Positions 1 to 8,566 of a stretch of DNA of 64,000 nucleotides are shown here, piece after piece; position 1 is the first letter of the stretch; each line of letters starts with the position of its first letter. The stretch covers positions 119,940 to 183,939 of the forward strand of contig NZ_AOCK01000012.1 in NCBI RefSeq assembly GCF_000348945.1, written 5' to 3'. The stretch comes from Paeniglutamicibacter gangotriensis Lz1y (GTDB lineage: Bacteria; Actinomycetota; Actinomycetes; Actinomycetales; Micrococcaceae). The translations under genes and the position numbers were made by a program. The notes under the pieces are model-generated. The model had not been told where the DNA came from. It was given only the letters and a program-made list of their open reading frames with translations, and searched no databases.

Positions 1-280
1 AGCAGTGCTGTGGGGGTTGGGCGGATCACTTGGCTTCCCAGTCGGGATGAGCGTTGCCGCAGCCCACCCTACCGACGGTCCTCGGCGGGTGGGCATCGTA
101 GCGGTCTTCGGTTATTCCTCGATGCTCGTCGGCCCACCGGTGTTGGGATTTTTGGGCGAGCACTTCGGCGTCCTGAGAGCCTTCATTCTGGTTGCAGCGG
201 TCCTCTTGCTGACGTTGCTGATCACTCCCAAGGCCACCGGCGGGCAGACAAAGCGGTCGCTGCCCGAACGCATCGACTAG
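1..280 (+). CDS. MFS transporter, C-terminal fragment (5' end outside window)
   Basis: The reading frame is open from the first bases and ends at TAG 278-280, so only about the last 92 residues are present. They contain two hydrophobic segments typical of the last helices of a major facilitator superfamily permease, with a Gly/Pro-rich stretch (SSMLVGPPVLGFLGEHFG) and a short basic cytoplasmic tail. The substrate cannot be told from this part. Its stop overlaps the stop of the convergent aldo/keto reductase by four bases, which leaves no room for a dedicated terminator. Confidence 0.75.
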   Translation, partial: AVLWGLGGSLGFPVGMSVAAAHPTDGPRRVGIVAVFGYSSMLVGPPVLGFLGEHFGVLRAFILVAAVLLLTLLITPKATGGQTKRSLPERID

Positions 281-1122
281 TGACCGAATTGCATCGGATC
301 GACTGGTTCGTCCGCTGTGCCATCCAAACCATCGATGGCCAACACCTCGTCCGGGGTGAGGTTGAAGGTAAAGATGTCCAGATTTTCCGCCATCCGCTCG
401 GGGCTCGACGTCTTGGGAATCGGGATCACGCCGCGCTCCATCTGCCAACGCAGGGCCACCTGCGCCGGGGTCACCTTATGGGTCGCCGCGGCCTTGAGTA
501 TGGGCTCGCTTTCCAACAAACCATGCTTGCCGCGCCCCAGCGGCGCCCACGCCTCCGTCAAGATTCCGTACTCGGCGTGGAAGGCCAACCGTGCGTCGTC
601 GATCCATAGCGGTGAGTGCTGGATCTGGTTGACGTCGGGAACCACTCCTGTGGCATCGATAAGTTCTTGCAGCTGGTCAACCGTGAAGTTTGAGGTGCCG
701 ATGGCCCGCACCCGCCCGCGCTTGAGCAGCTTCACCAGGCCTTCCCACGCCTGGACGTAGTTGCCTTCCTTCGGGTTGGGCCAGTGGATCAGGAAAAGGT
801 CCAGGTATTCAACGCCGAGTCGCGTGCAGCTGTTCTCCCATGCATTTTGAACGCCCTGAAGAGAATGCCACTCCACATTAAACTTTGAGGTGATGAACAA
901 TTCCTCGCGAGGTACCGACGTGGACCCGATGCCCTCGCCGATGCCTTCCTCATTGCGGTAGTTCTCCGCCGTATCGATTAGGCGGTACCCGGCATCCAGC
1001 GCATGCGCCACTGCGGCTCCGGCTTGGATGTCGTCCAGAGGCCACGTTCCAAAGCCAATGGATGGGATGAAAGCGCCGTTGTTGAGTTCACGTAAGGGGA
1101 CCGATGCGTAGTTATCTGACAT
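277..1122 (-). CDS. Aldo/keto reductase (AKR5-like, 281 aa)
   Basis: NADPH-dependent oxidoreductase of the aldo/keto reductase superfamily, cytosolic. The catalytic tetrad is visible as D50 and Y55 (in DTAENYRNEEG), K80 (ITSKF) and H113 (LIHWP). The C-terminal IPKTSSPERMAEN stretch is the cofactor-phosphate-binding signature. Length and overall order resemble bacterial 2,5-diketo-D-gluconate reductase-type enzymes, but the natural substrate cannot be inferred. It is a single gene, convergent with the MFS fragment. Family assignment is firm; substrate unknown. Confidence 0.9.
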   Translation of the reverse strand: MSDNYASVPLRELNNGAFIPSIGFGTWPLDDIQAGAAVAHALDAGYRLIDTAENYRNEEGIGEGIGSTSVPREELFITSKFNVEWHSLQGVQNAWENSCTRLGVEYLDLFLIHWPNPKEGNYVQAWEGLVKLLKRGRVRAIGTSNFTVDQLQELIDATGVVPDVNQIQHSPLWIDDARLAFHAEYGILTEAWAPLGRGKHGLLESEPILKAAATHKVTPAQVALRWQMERGVIPIPKTSSPERMAENLDIFTFNLTPDEVLAIDGLDGTADEPVDPMQFGH

Positions 1123-1330
1123 TTGGCCATGCTATGGCACCTACCTGATTACCGATAGAGGGGGGTGTCTCGTTGCAGGCTCGGAAACAACGGGCGGCGG
1201 GGCTGGCGGAGAAGATCCGCACAAAGAATGAGGTGTGCCGCGACACGGACGTGGCAGTGTTAGAAGGAATTTCGAGAAGCCGCTGCACCACTCACAGATC
1301 GCATCATCCACCCACGATGGGAAGGCAATA

Positions 1331-2284
1331 ATGCTCGCAGATCGCAAGGTCCGGGGAATCGTGTGTTTTGTGGCCATCGCTTTCGGGCTCGCCTGGCTGG
1401 TGGCGCTGCCACTGTGGCTCGGTGACGGGCTATTTGACGCACGTTTTGGCACCGTCGCGCTGGCGGTGATGTCTACCCCCGCGATGGCAGCGCTGCTGAT
1501 GGTCTTCATCATCGAACGTCCCCAGGGCAAGGCCCGGGCCCTAGGGTTGTGGCCACTGCGGCCGGTCGGCCGGTTATTCGTGTACCTGGGTCTCGGGCTA
1601 GTTGTTCCGGTGGCGCTGGTCTTGGTGGCATTGCCCGTTGGTGATGTGCTTGGTGTCTACCCGGGTGACTTCAAGACGTTCTCCGCATTCAGGATGATCC
1701 TCAACGGGCAGTTGCTTGCTGCCGGGCAAGTCGAGCTGCCGCTGCCGATCGAAACGTTGGTGGCCTTGCAATTCGTGAACGTGCTCATAGGTGCGTTCAT
1801 CAACCTGGTACCGGCCTTGGGGGAGGAGCTGGGGTGGCGAGGCTGGATGCTTCCACGACTGATGGTCTACGGCCCCGTGAAAGCCATCGTGATTTCCGGG
1901 GTGATCTGGGGTGCGTGGCATGCCCCGCTGGTGCTGCTGGGATATAACTACCCGATGGCTCCTGGCTGGCTGGGAGTGCTGCTGATGATCGGCATGTGCA
2001 CGCTCGTCGGCGCAGTTTTCGGCTGGCTGCGGTTGCGCTCTCAATCGGTGTGGCCCGCAGCACTGGCGCACGGGGCATTTAATGCCGCGGCCGGCTTTCA
2101 CCTGGTCTTTGCCTCTGCGGGAGCCCCGGTCAACACGACCCACGGCACCATCCTGGGCTGGTCAGGCTGGATCGTTCCGCTGGTGCTGGTCGTGGTGCTG
2201 GTGGCCACCAAACAGTTCCGCCACGCTGCGGCCCCACAGTTACCCTCACAGGAGTCGGCCGAAGCCCCTGCCTCGGATCGGTAA
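1331..2284 (+). CDS. CPBP family intramembrane metalloprotease (CAAX/abortive-infection-like), 317 aa
   Basis: Polytopic membrane protein of the CPBP (Abi/Rce1) family. Motif 1 is E165-E166-x3-R170 (GEELGWRG), motif 2 contains H197 (WGAWHAPL) and motif 3 has H247 and N251 (HGAFNA), so the putative metal-binding residues are all present. About eight hydrophobic segments are visible. The frame is open further upstream, but ATG 1331 is chosen because GGGAAGG lies just before it and it removes a polar, non-family N-terminus. Bacterial members have been linked to bacteriocin immunity and prenyl-protein-like processing; which applies here is unknown. Confidence 0.85.
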   Translation: MLADRKVRGIVCFVAIAFGLAWLVALPLWLGDGLFDARFGTVALAVMSTPAMAALLMVFIIERPQGKARALGLWPLRPVGRLFVYLGLGLVVPVALVLVALPVGDVLGVYPGDFKTFSAFRMILNGQLLAAGQVELPLPIETLVALQFVNVLIGAFINLVPALGEELGWRGWMLPRLMVYGPVKAIVISGVIWGAWHAPLVLLGYNYPMAPGWLGVLLMIGMCTLVGAVFGWLRLRSQSVWPAALAHGAFNAAAGFHLVFASAGAPVNTTHGTILGWSGWIVPLVLVVVLVATKQFRHAAAPQLPSQESAEAPASDR

Positions 2285-2399
2285 CACCGGGTTCCTCCAC
2301 AGACGCGAATCTGGTGTCGTCCGGGTTGGCCGCCTCGGAAGGACACTGAAGGGGATGCGGCAGGAAATACCTGCCTACATCCGAACATTGGAGTGCACC

Positions 2400-2882
2400 A
2401 TGACGGACCACATAACGTTGCGCGGTGTCGCCGGAACCGAACCCCGGCGGAGCGGGGAAGGCAGCGGCACGCTTGTCGCCAAGTTCCGGATGGTCAGCAA
2501 CGAGCGGCGACAGGACCCGGAGACCGGCCAGTGGGCCGATGTCCACAGCAACTGGTACACGGTTTCGTGCTTCCGTGCCATGGCCTCCAACTTGCTGGAC
2601 AGCATCCACCAGGGCGACCACGTGGTGGTCTACGGGAAGATGCAGGTCCGCGAGTACGACCGCAAAGACGGGACCCGCGGCTTCAGCGTGGATATCGAGG
2701 CCATGGCACTGGGCCACGACGTGCGCTTTGGGATCAGCCGCTTCGAACGGGTGCGGAACGCGGAATCCGCCACCGAACGCCGTACGCGCCACGGGGAGAC
2801 CGCGCATGGTCGGGAGGAATCGGGCGAGAACGTGCCGGAGACCGACTGGCCCCAGGTCGAACCCGACACCGAAGCGGCTTGA
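2400..2882 (+). CDS. ssb: Single-stranded DNA-binding protein, 160 aa
   Basis: OB-fold SSB domain over about residues 1-110 with the usual start (ITLRGVAGTEP), a central basic/aromatic strand (HSNWYTVSCFR) and the VVVYGKMQVREY strand. The tail is acidic and Arg-rich but does not end in the canonical DDDIPF-type acidic tip, so this is probably an accessory SSB, while the replicative ssb usually sits with rpsF/rpsR. ATG 2400 is the start that gives the family N-terminus. The gene stands alone between the CPBP gene and ettA and ends at a strong hairpin. Confidence 0.85.
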   Translation: MTDHITLRGVAGTEPRRSGEGSGTLVAKFRMVSNERRQDPETGQWADVHSNWYTVSCFRAMASNLLDSIHQGDHVVVYGKMQVREYDRKDGTRGFSVDIEAMALGHDVRFGISRFERVRNAESATERRTRHGETAHGREESGENVPETDWPQVEPDTEAA

Positions 2883-2915
2883 ACCGAACCAGAAGGCAAA
2901 CCGCAAGGAAATGTG

Positions 2916-2950
2916 TGGGCGGCCACGGCAGTAGATGCCGTGGCCGCCCA
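2916..2950 (+). terminator. Hairpin after ssb
   Basis: Perfect 15-bp inverted repeat, TGGGCGGCCACGGCA (2916-2930) and its complement (2936-2950), with a 5-base loop. No long T-tract follows. It separates ssb from ettA. Confidence 0.7.
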
Positions 2951-3033
2951 TTGTGTGCAGGAACATGTCCCCTTGGCAAAAATCGGCTGCGGAAATTGTG
3001 AGGAAGTCAGCCCAAGGCACTAGCCTTGAGGGC

Positions 3034-4716
3034 ATGGCGGAATTCATTTACACGATGACCAAGGCTCGCAAGGCCGTTGGCGACAAAGTCATTCTCGACG
3101 ATGTCAGCATGTCGTTCTATCCAGGCGCAAAAATTGGCGTGGTTGGACCGAACGGTGCAGGCAAGTCTACAATCCTGAAGATCATGGCGGGACTGGACAT
3201 CCCCTCCAACGGCGAGGCACGCCTCAGCCCGGGATACAGCGTTGGGATCCTGTTGCAGGAGCCGCCGCTGAACGAAGAAAAGACCGTTCTGGGCAACGTC
3301 CAGGAAGGCGTCGGGGAGATCTACGAAAAGATCACCCGATTCAATGAGATCTCCGAGGAGATGTCCAAGGACGGCGCAGATTTTGATGTGCTGCTCGAAG
3401 AAATGGGACATCTGCAGGAAGCCATCGACACGGCCGACGCATGGGACATCGACTCCCAGCTCGAACAAGCCATGGATGCTCTGCAGTGCCCACCGGGCGA
3501 CTCTGCGGTGTCGCACCTCTCCGGTGGCGAGCGCCGCCGTGTGGCGTTGTGCAAGCTTCTCCTGCAGAAGCCGGACCTGTTGCTCCTTGATGAGCCCACT
3601 AACCACTTGGACGCCGAGTCCGTGTCGTGGCTCGAACAGCACCTGCAGGCTTACCACGGTGCAGTCCTTGCCGTGACTCACGATAGGTACTTCCTGGACC
3701 ATGTGGCCCAGTGGATTGCCGAGGTCGACCGCGGGCGCTTGATCCCGTACGAAGGCAACTACTCCACCTACCTGGAAAAGAAGCGCGAGCGCCTCGAGGT
3801 CCAGGGCAAGAAGGATCAGAAGCTTGCTAAGCGTCTGACCGAAGAACTCGCATGGGTTCGTTCCAACGCCAAGGGCCGTCAGACCAAGTCCAAGGCGCGT
3901 CTGGCACGCTACGAGGAAATGGCGTCCGAAGCGGAGCGCACCCGCAAACTGGACTTCGAAGAAATCCAGATCCCTGCCGGGCCGCGACTGGGTTCCTTGG
4001 TCATCGAAGCCAAGAACCTGAAGAAGGGCTACGGCGACCGCGTGTTGATCGACAACCTGTCCTTCACGCTGCCGCGAAACGGCATCGTCGGTGTCATCGG
4101 CCCGAACGGCGTGGGCAAGTCGACCTTGTTCAAGACGATCGTCGGCATGGAACCGATCGACGGCGGGGAGCTGACAATCGGTGAATCGGTCAAGATCTCC
4201 TACGTCGACCAGAACCGTGGCGGCATCGACCCGGAAAAGTCGCTGTGGGAAGTTGTTTCCGAGGGCAACGACTACATGCACGTTGGCCAGGTCGAGGTTC
4301 CCTCGCGCGCCTACGTCTCCGCCTTCGGTTTCAAGGGCCCGGACCAGCAGAAGAAGGCAGGTGTGCTCTCCGGTGGTGAGCGCAACCGCTTGAACCTGGC
4401 ACTGACCCTCAAGCAGGGCGGCAACTTGCTGCTCCTTGACGAACCGACTAACGACCTTGATGTTGAAACGCTTTCCAGCTTGGAAAACGCGTTGCTCGAG
4501 TTCCCCGGTTGCGCCGTGGTCGTCTCGCACGACCGTTGGTTCCTGGACCGTGTGTCAACCCACATCCTGGCCTACGAAGGCACCGATGAGGACCCGGCAA
4601 AGTGGTACTGGTTCGAGGGCAACTTCGATTCCTACGAAGCTAACAAGATTGAGCGTATGGGCCCGGAGGCTGCCAAGCCGCACCGTGTCACCCACCGCCG
4701 CCTGACCCGCGACTAG
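3034..4716 (+). CDS. ettA: Energy-dependent translational throttle protein EttA (ABC-F), 560 aa
   Basis: Soluble ABC-F ATPase with two nucleotide-binding domains and no membrane segments. Domain 1 has Walker A GPNGAGKST (residues 38-46), signature LSGGERRR and Walker B LLLLDEPTNHLD. Domain 2 repeats this with GPNGVGKST, LSGGERNR and LLLLDEPTNDLD. The basic P-site tRNA interaction linker (KAKGRQTKSKARLARYEE region) lies between them. Length matches E. coli EttA (555 aa). EttA binds the ribosomal E site and gates entry into elongation according to the ATP/ADP ratio. ATG 3034 follows GAGGG; upstream in-frame codons are not family-like. Confidence 0.95.
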   Translation: MAEFIYTMTKARKAVGDKVILDDVSMSFYPGAKIGVVGPNGAGKSTILKIMAGLDIPSNGEARLSPGYSVGILLQEPPLNEEKTVLGNVQEGVGEIYEKITRFNEISEEMSKDGADFDVLLEEMGHLQEAIDTADAWDIDSQLEQAMDALQCPPGDSAVSHLSGGERRRVALCKLLLQKPDLLLLDEPTNHLDAESVSWLEQHLQAYHGAVLAVTHDRYFLDHVAQWIAEVDRGRLIPYEGNYSTYLEKKRERLEVQGKKDQKLAKRLTEELAWVRSNAKGRQTKSKARLARYEEMASEAERTRKLDFEEIQIPAGPRLGSLVIEAKNLKKGYGDRVLIDNLSFTLPRNGIVGVIGPNGVGKSTLFKTIVGMEPIDGGELTIGESVKISYVDQNRGGIDPEKSLWEVVSEGNDYMHVGQVEVPSRAYVSAFGFKGPDQQKKAGVLSGGERNRLNLALTLKQGGNLLLLDEPTNDLDVETLSSLENALLEFPGCAVVVSHDRWFLDRVSTHILAYEGTDEDPAKWYWFEGNFDSYEANKIERMGPEAAKPHRVTHRRLTRD

Positions 4717-4752
4717 GAGCCTTTAGCCCCCGGTAGGGCTCATAGCACCAAG

Positions 4753-4800
4753 AAGACCCGGACCCGCAATGGAAGAAATTCCTTGCGGATCCGGGTCTTT
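4753..4800. terminator. Bidirectional terminator between ettA and tesB
   Basis: A 17-base arm (4753-4769) pairs with 4784-4800 with one mismatch; the right arm ends in TTTT and the left begins near AAGA. It lies between convergent genes and can serve both. Confidence 0.8.
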
Positions 4801-4817
4801 TGCGTGTGGCTCAGGGG

Positions 4818-5702
4818 TTAGTCCTCGTCGGGCAGGCGGAGCATACCTTCCTGGGCGACGGTGGCCACCAGCTGTCCTGCGCGATTGAAGACCCGCCCGG
4901 AGGCCAGCCCGCGTGCCCCGGAGGCGCTGGGGGACTGCTGGACGTAGAGCAGCCATTCATCGACCCGGAACGGTCGGTGCCACCACATGGCATGGTCCAG
5001 GCTGGCCACCGACATGCCCGGGGTGATCCAGCTCAGCCCGTGGCGGCGCAATATCGGTTCTAGCAACGTGTAGTCGCTCGCGTAGGCCAGTGCGGCGCGG
5101 TGCAGGGCATCGTCGTCCGGCATGGGCGAGTTGGTCTTCATCCACACGGCATTGGTGGCGGTGCGTTCGCCCGGCCCCTTGAGGAACAACGGCTCGCTGA
5201 TGTAGCGGATGTCGAAGGGCCGCTGGAAGGCGAATTCCTTGGCGACCGGATGGTCGATGTTGCCGATCAGATCCGCGGTGCTGGGCAATGATTCGGGATC
5301 CGGGACGTCCACCGGCATGGGGTCCTGGTGGTCAAGTCCCTCCGAATCCGTTTGGAACGAGGCGATCATCGACAGGATCGGCACCCCGTCCTGGTAGGCA
5401 TGGACGCGGCGGGCGGAGAATGAGCGCCCGTCGCGCAGTCGCTGCACCCCGAAGGTGATTGGTAGTCGTGCATCCCCGGCGCGCAGGAAATAGCCGTGCA
5501 TCGAATGGATCGGACGGTCCGGGGCGATGGTCTTCGAGGCCGCCATCACCGACTGGCCGAGAACCTGGCCGCCGAAGACCCTGTTTCTGGCCTGTGGCGG
5601 GGTGTGGCCGATGAAGATGTCTTCGTCGGTACGGGCCTCTGGATCGCCGCTGAGCTCCAGCAGGTCTATCAGTTGCGGCGTCGTGGTGTCGTTGGTGCTC
5701 AC
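4818..5702 (-). CDS. tesB: Acyl-CoA thioesterase II, 294 aa
   Basis: Double-hotdog thioesterase of the TesB family that hydrolyses acyl-CoA to free fatty acid and CoA. The N-terminal hotdog carries RVFGGQVLGQSVMAA and SMHGYFLRAGD. The C-terminal hotdog carries ASDYTLL (catalytic Asp region), SLDHAMWWHRPF and the terminal VATVAQEG with Gln284, matching the Asp-Thr/Ser-Gln arrangement of E. coli TesB. Length is typical (about 286 aa). Single gene with its own terminator; an independent role in fatty-acid turnover is likely. Confidence 0.95.
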   Translation of the reverse strand: MSTNDTTTPQLIDLLELSGDPEARTDEDIFIGHTPPQARNRVFGGQVLGQSVMAASKTIAPDRPIHSMHGYFLRAGDARLPITFGVQRLRDGRSFSARRVHAYQDGVPILSMIASFQTDSEGLDHQDPMPVDVPDPESLPSTADLIGNIDHPVAKEFAFQRPFDIRYISEPLFLKGPGERTATNAVWMKTNSPMPDDDALHRAALAYASDYTLLEPILRRHGLSWITPGMSVASLDHAMWWHRPFRVDEWLLYVQQSPSASGARGLASGRVFNRAGQLVATVAQEGMLRLPDED

Positions 5703-5901
5703 GTGTCTGCTCCTTGGAGGGGAGAAAATGGATCTGGTTAGACACTATCGCCCCGGTGCGTGCTTTGCCGTATTGGCCCCGAGGCCGTACCGCGTCGACT
5801 GACATCTCGGCAGGACCGCTGCTGACCTTGGGCAGAAGCGGCGCTTGTCGGCGCAAAGGACGCATTGAGCCGGTGACGGGCTGCCATGAAAGGATTGGTG
5901 T

Positions 5902-6561
5902 ATGGCTAGTGAAACAGTTCTATTTGAGGATCAGGAAACCGTTGCGGACCTGACGACCTTCCTGTCCCGTGCGCGTGCGATCAACGACGGGGCACTGATG
6001 TTGCAGGCAGCAGGCAATGCGTTGGGGATGTACGTCCCGGTGCTGTACCCGGAGTTCTTGGGCGATCCGGTCCCCACGGTGCTGGGGATGCGCGCCGCAC
6101 GGCTTGCGGCTCCGGCCAGCGTCAGGGGCGTCTACGCGATTTCCGCGCTCACCGATCGGCTGGCGCGGATGGGTGCCGACGCGCTGGAGCTGGCGATTCC
6201 GCCCGCGGAGGTCAACGCGACCTGGGCGGGTCAGCAGGTGCCGCGCGGCGGCTGGACACAGACACAGACGCTGGCCGACGACTTGTTGTTGTCCGAGGCG
6301 ACGCGGGGGATGTCCGTGGTGGCGCAGGCGCTGCCGGAAAATGCCGGAGCACCGGTGCTGCGAAACATCCGCGCACGCATCTGGTCCTCGCCCGTTGAAG
6401 GGGTGGACACCGCCATGCCATTGGCCATGGCCTTTGGTGCCCAGGCACTCGGATTCCTGCGCGAGGGGCAGTCCTCGGAGCTGTTCAGCTCGGCTGGCTG
6501 GCTTCGGCTCAGCAGCACCGGCGGTCACATGGTGGCACGCCAGGGCGGCATCCTGGGCTGA
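5902..6561 (+). CDS. Conserved protein of unknown function, 219 aa
   Basis: Starts at ATG 5902 behind GAAAGGA. There is no signal peptide or transmembrane helix. The protein is Ala/Leu-rich and looks globular, with GDPVPTVLGMRAARLAAP, a probable helical bundle, a WTQTQTLADDLLLSEA segment and a C-terminal WLRLSSTGGHMVARQGG. I do not recognise a catalytic motif. I recall similar proteins near tesB and globin genes in Arthrobacter relatives but cannot assign a function. It converges on the hemoglobin gene with only 14 bases between stops. Confidence 0.7.
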   Translation: MASETVLFEDQETVADLTTFLSRARAINDGALMLQAAGNALGMYVPVLYPEFLGDPVPTVLGMRAARLAAPASVRGVYAISALTDRLARMGADALELAIPPAEVNATWAGQQVPRGGWTQTQTLADDLLLSEATRGMSVVAQALPENAGAPVLRNIRARIWSSPVEGVDTAMPLAMAFGAQALGFLREGQSSELFSSAGWLRLSSTGGHMVARQGGILG

Positions 6562-6575
6562 GCCGCGCCGGATTG

Positions 6576-7154
6576 CTAATCCGGGGCGTTCATCAACGAG
6601 TGGGCTGCCCGATCGAAGTAATCCCACAGAGTTTCCTCGAGCAACGGCGGCAGCTCTAAGGAGTCCACGGCGATGCGCATGTGCTTGAGCCAGACGTCGC
6701 GGTTATGCGAGTTGATGGTGTACGGCACATGTCGCATGCGCAGGCGCGGGTGGCCGCGGCGCTCCGAGTAGGTTTTGGGCCCGCCCCAGTACTGCTCCAG
6801 GAACAGCTGCAGGCGCATGGTGGCCGGACGCAGGTCCTGCTCCGGGTACATGGCCCGGAATTCCATATCGGCACCGACGGACTCGTAGAAGGCCTCCGCG
6901 AGCTTCCTGAAGGTTTCTCGGCCGCCGACCTGTGCATAGAAGGTGCCCTCGTAGGCGGCGGGGTCGTGGTTATCGCCCGGGGTCAGTGGCCCGGCGGGCA
7001 GGTTGCTCTTGAGCGATTCACCCACCGGTCGCAGGGTTCCTGGTTCGGCGCCGAAGGGGCGCAACTGGCCGACGTTCTCGCCGAAGCGCGTGCTGACCTG
7101 CTGCGGAGCAGGTTCGGGCGAGGTGGGCTCAGATGCTGGGTGTTGCTCGTTCAC
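6576..7154 (-). CDS. Group II truncated hemoglobin (GlbO-like), 192 aa
   Basis: Heme-binding 2-on-2 globin of the trHbO type. The globin core begins at about residue 70 (FYAQVGGRETFRKLAEAFYESV, helices A-B) and continues with LFLEQYWGGP and HPRLRMRHVPY, whose RH contains the proximal His F8, and a Trp in the G helix (VWLKHM). A 65-residue Pro-rich N-terminal extension precedes it, longer than in most GlbO proteins. GTG 7154 is chosen because AAAGGAC lies upstream; an earlier ATG at 7265 would add an implausible basic leader. Roles suggested for the family are O2 and NO/peroxynitrite handling. Confidence 0.9.
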   Translation of the reverse strand: MNEQHPASEPTSPEPAPQQVSTRFGENVGQLRPFGAEPGTLRPVGESLKSNLPAGPLTPGDNHDPAAYEGTFYAQVGGRETFRKLAEAFYESVGADMEFRAMYPEQDLRPATMRLQLFLEQYWGGPKTYSERRGHPRLRMRHVPYTINSHNRDVWLKHMRIAVDSLELPPLLEETLWDYFDRAAHSLMNAPD

Positions 7155-7274
7155 GATGTGGTGGTGTCCTTTCAGAACCCGGCTGTGGCCGGGGCGGCCT
7201 CTTGGCCCCATTATCCAGTCTCGGGCCCCGATTGCGGGAGCCTTTCGCGCAGGGCGTGAGAACAAGGCGCGGGT

Positions 7275-7979
7275 TCAGCGGTGGGTCTCGCCGAGGTGCT
7301 TGAGTGCCTCGCGCAGTGACAGCGGGCTCAGCTGGCCCCGGTGCGCGTGCACCCAGGCGCGCACCCACGCAGGGTCGGTCCGCCCGTACTGGCGCAGCGC
7401 CCACCCCACGGCCTTGCGGATGAAGAACTCCGGATCGTCGAGATTGGCCAGCAACGTCGCATCGAGCAGCGTGGTGTCGGTCGCGTCCGCCAGGTGCAGC
7501 TGGCAGATCATTGACTGGCGGCGCTTCCACATGAAGCCGTCGTCCGACCACTGACGCATCAACAGGCCAACAACTCCGGGGTGTGCCAGCAACAGCTTGC
7601 CGTAGTTCTTGACGCAGCCGTCGACGATGTCCCACCAGGCGCCCTCGAGGATCATGCGCTCGTATAGCGGCAGGAATTCGAGCCGCCCACAGCAGCTGGC
7701 CGCCGCGCAGATCTCCTGTGCCGCGTACCAGTGCTCCCGGTGCGTGGCCTCATCCCAGATTCCCGTGGCCAGTTCCAATCTCTCGGAGGCGGAAACCGCC
7801 CCGAGGATGCGCACGAATTCGCGGGTGGTGGCACGCAGCACGGGCATCGGTACACCCAGGAACGGTTGGCTGGTCTTCATATATGCCTGCGCGCTCGCTG
7901 CCCGCCCCTCTTTGATCCCGGGCAGCAACATCGTGGTGAGCCTGTCGATGGGGGCCCGCGAGGCGGGCGTGGGGCTCAC
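7275..7979 (-). CDS. AlkD-like DNA alkylation repair protein, 234 aa
   Basis: Helical-repeat (HEAT-like) protein of the AlkD/AlkC DNA glycosylase superfamily: SQPFLGVPMPVLR near the start, HREHWYAAQEICA, WWDIVDGCVKNYG and FFIRKAVGWALRQYGRTDP, with the conserved W-D and R residues that AlkD uses to excise alkylated bases without flipping. The start is GTG 7979, whose bases overlap the TGA of the upstream osmC-like gene (GTGA), pointing to translational coupling. The frame is open further upstream, but that part is only the shadow of the osmC-like gene. Confidence 0.85.
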   Translation of the reverse strand: MSPTPASRAPIDRLTTMLLPGIKEGRAASAQAYMKTSQPFLGVPMPVLRATTREFVRILGAVSASERLELATGIWDEATHREHWYAAQEICAAASCCGRLEFLPLYERMILEGAWWDIVDGCVKNYGKLLLAHPGVVGLLMRQWSDDGFMWKRRQSMICQLHLADATDTTLLDATLLANLDDPEFFIRKAVGWALRQYGRTDPAWVRAWVHAHRGQLSPLSLREALKHLGETHR

Positions 7980-8449
7980 GCTCCGGGGGCGAGGGGGAGG
8001 TGGTGCACCGGGAAGTTCACACTCCGGGCGATGAAGCACGTCGCGTTGGCTTCGGCATGGAGCGAGTCGGCCAGCGCGCGAACGGATTCGTCGGCCAGCT
8101 CGACGCATGGGGCCAAGGTGGCTTCAAGGAACTCGCCGCTGCCATCACGATTCAGCCGCAGCGTGCCGGTGGCTGCATCGGTGTAGCCGGTGACCAGAAG
8201 CCCGTGGCGCACCGCGACGTGCAGGTAGGAGAGCATGTGACATTGGGAGAGTGCGGCGAGCAGCAGCTGTTCGGGGTTCCAGCGGTCCCGGTCCCCATGG
8301 AACGACGGATCGGCGGTGCCGGGCAAATCCGGCAGTCCCGCGGCACGGATGATGTGATCTCGCCCATAGCTGCGATAGCCGGACGTGCCCTGCCCGCGGT
8401 TGCCGGTCCAAGAAATCTCGACGTGATACTCATGCAATGCCAGGTTCAT
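7976..8449 (-). CDS. OsmC family peroxiredoxin-like protein, 157 aa
   Basis: OsmC/Ohr-fold protein: an early beta strand (YHVEISWTGNRGQGTSGYRSYGRD), the WNPEQLLLAALSQCHMLSYLH helix with the first active-site Cys, and a C-terminal strand containing a second Cys (NATCFIARSVNFPV), the Cys pair used to reduce organic peroxides. ATG 8449 is preferred because GGTGGAG lies about 10 bases upstream; ATG 8458 sits too close to that site. It overlaps the AlkD-like gene by 4 bases, so peroxide defence and alkyl-damage repair may be expressed together. Confidence 0.85.
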   Translation of the reverse strand: MNLALHEYHVEISWTGNRGQGTSGYRSYGRDHIIRAAGLPDLPGTADPSFHGDRDRWNPEQLLLAALSQCHMLSYLHVAVRHGLLVTGYTDAATGTLRLNRDGSGEFLEATLAPCVELADESVRALADSLHAEANATCFIARSVNFPVHHLPLAPGA

Positions 8450-8566
8450 GTTTTCCATTCTCCACCATGGTGCATCGCGAGAATGGTCCCTCTGATGCAT
8501 GGTGTGGTGCCGGGTGTGGTGACGGGCGCACCCGCCCACCACACCCGGTCGGGGTTTGGGCCGCGT

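Noticed and set aside
3007..4530. 507-codon minus-strand frame opposite ettA
   Set aside because: Antisense shadow; the plus strand encodes a complete ABC-F protein.
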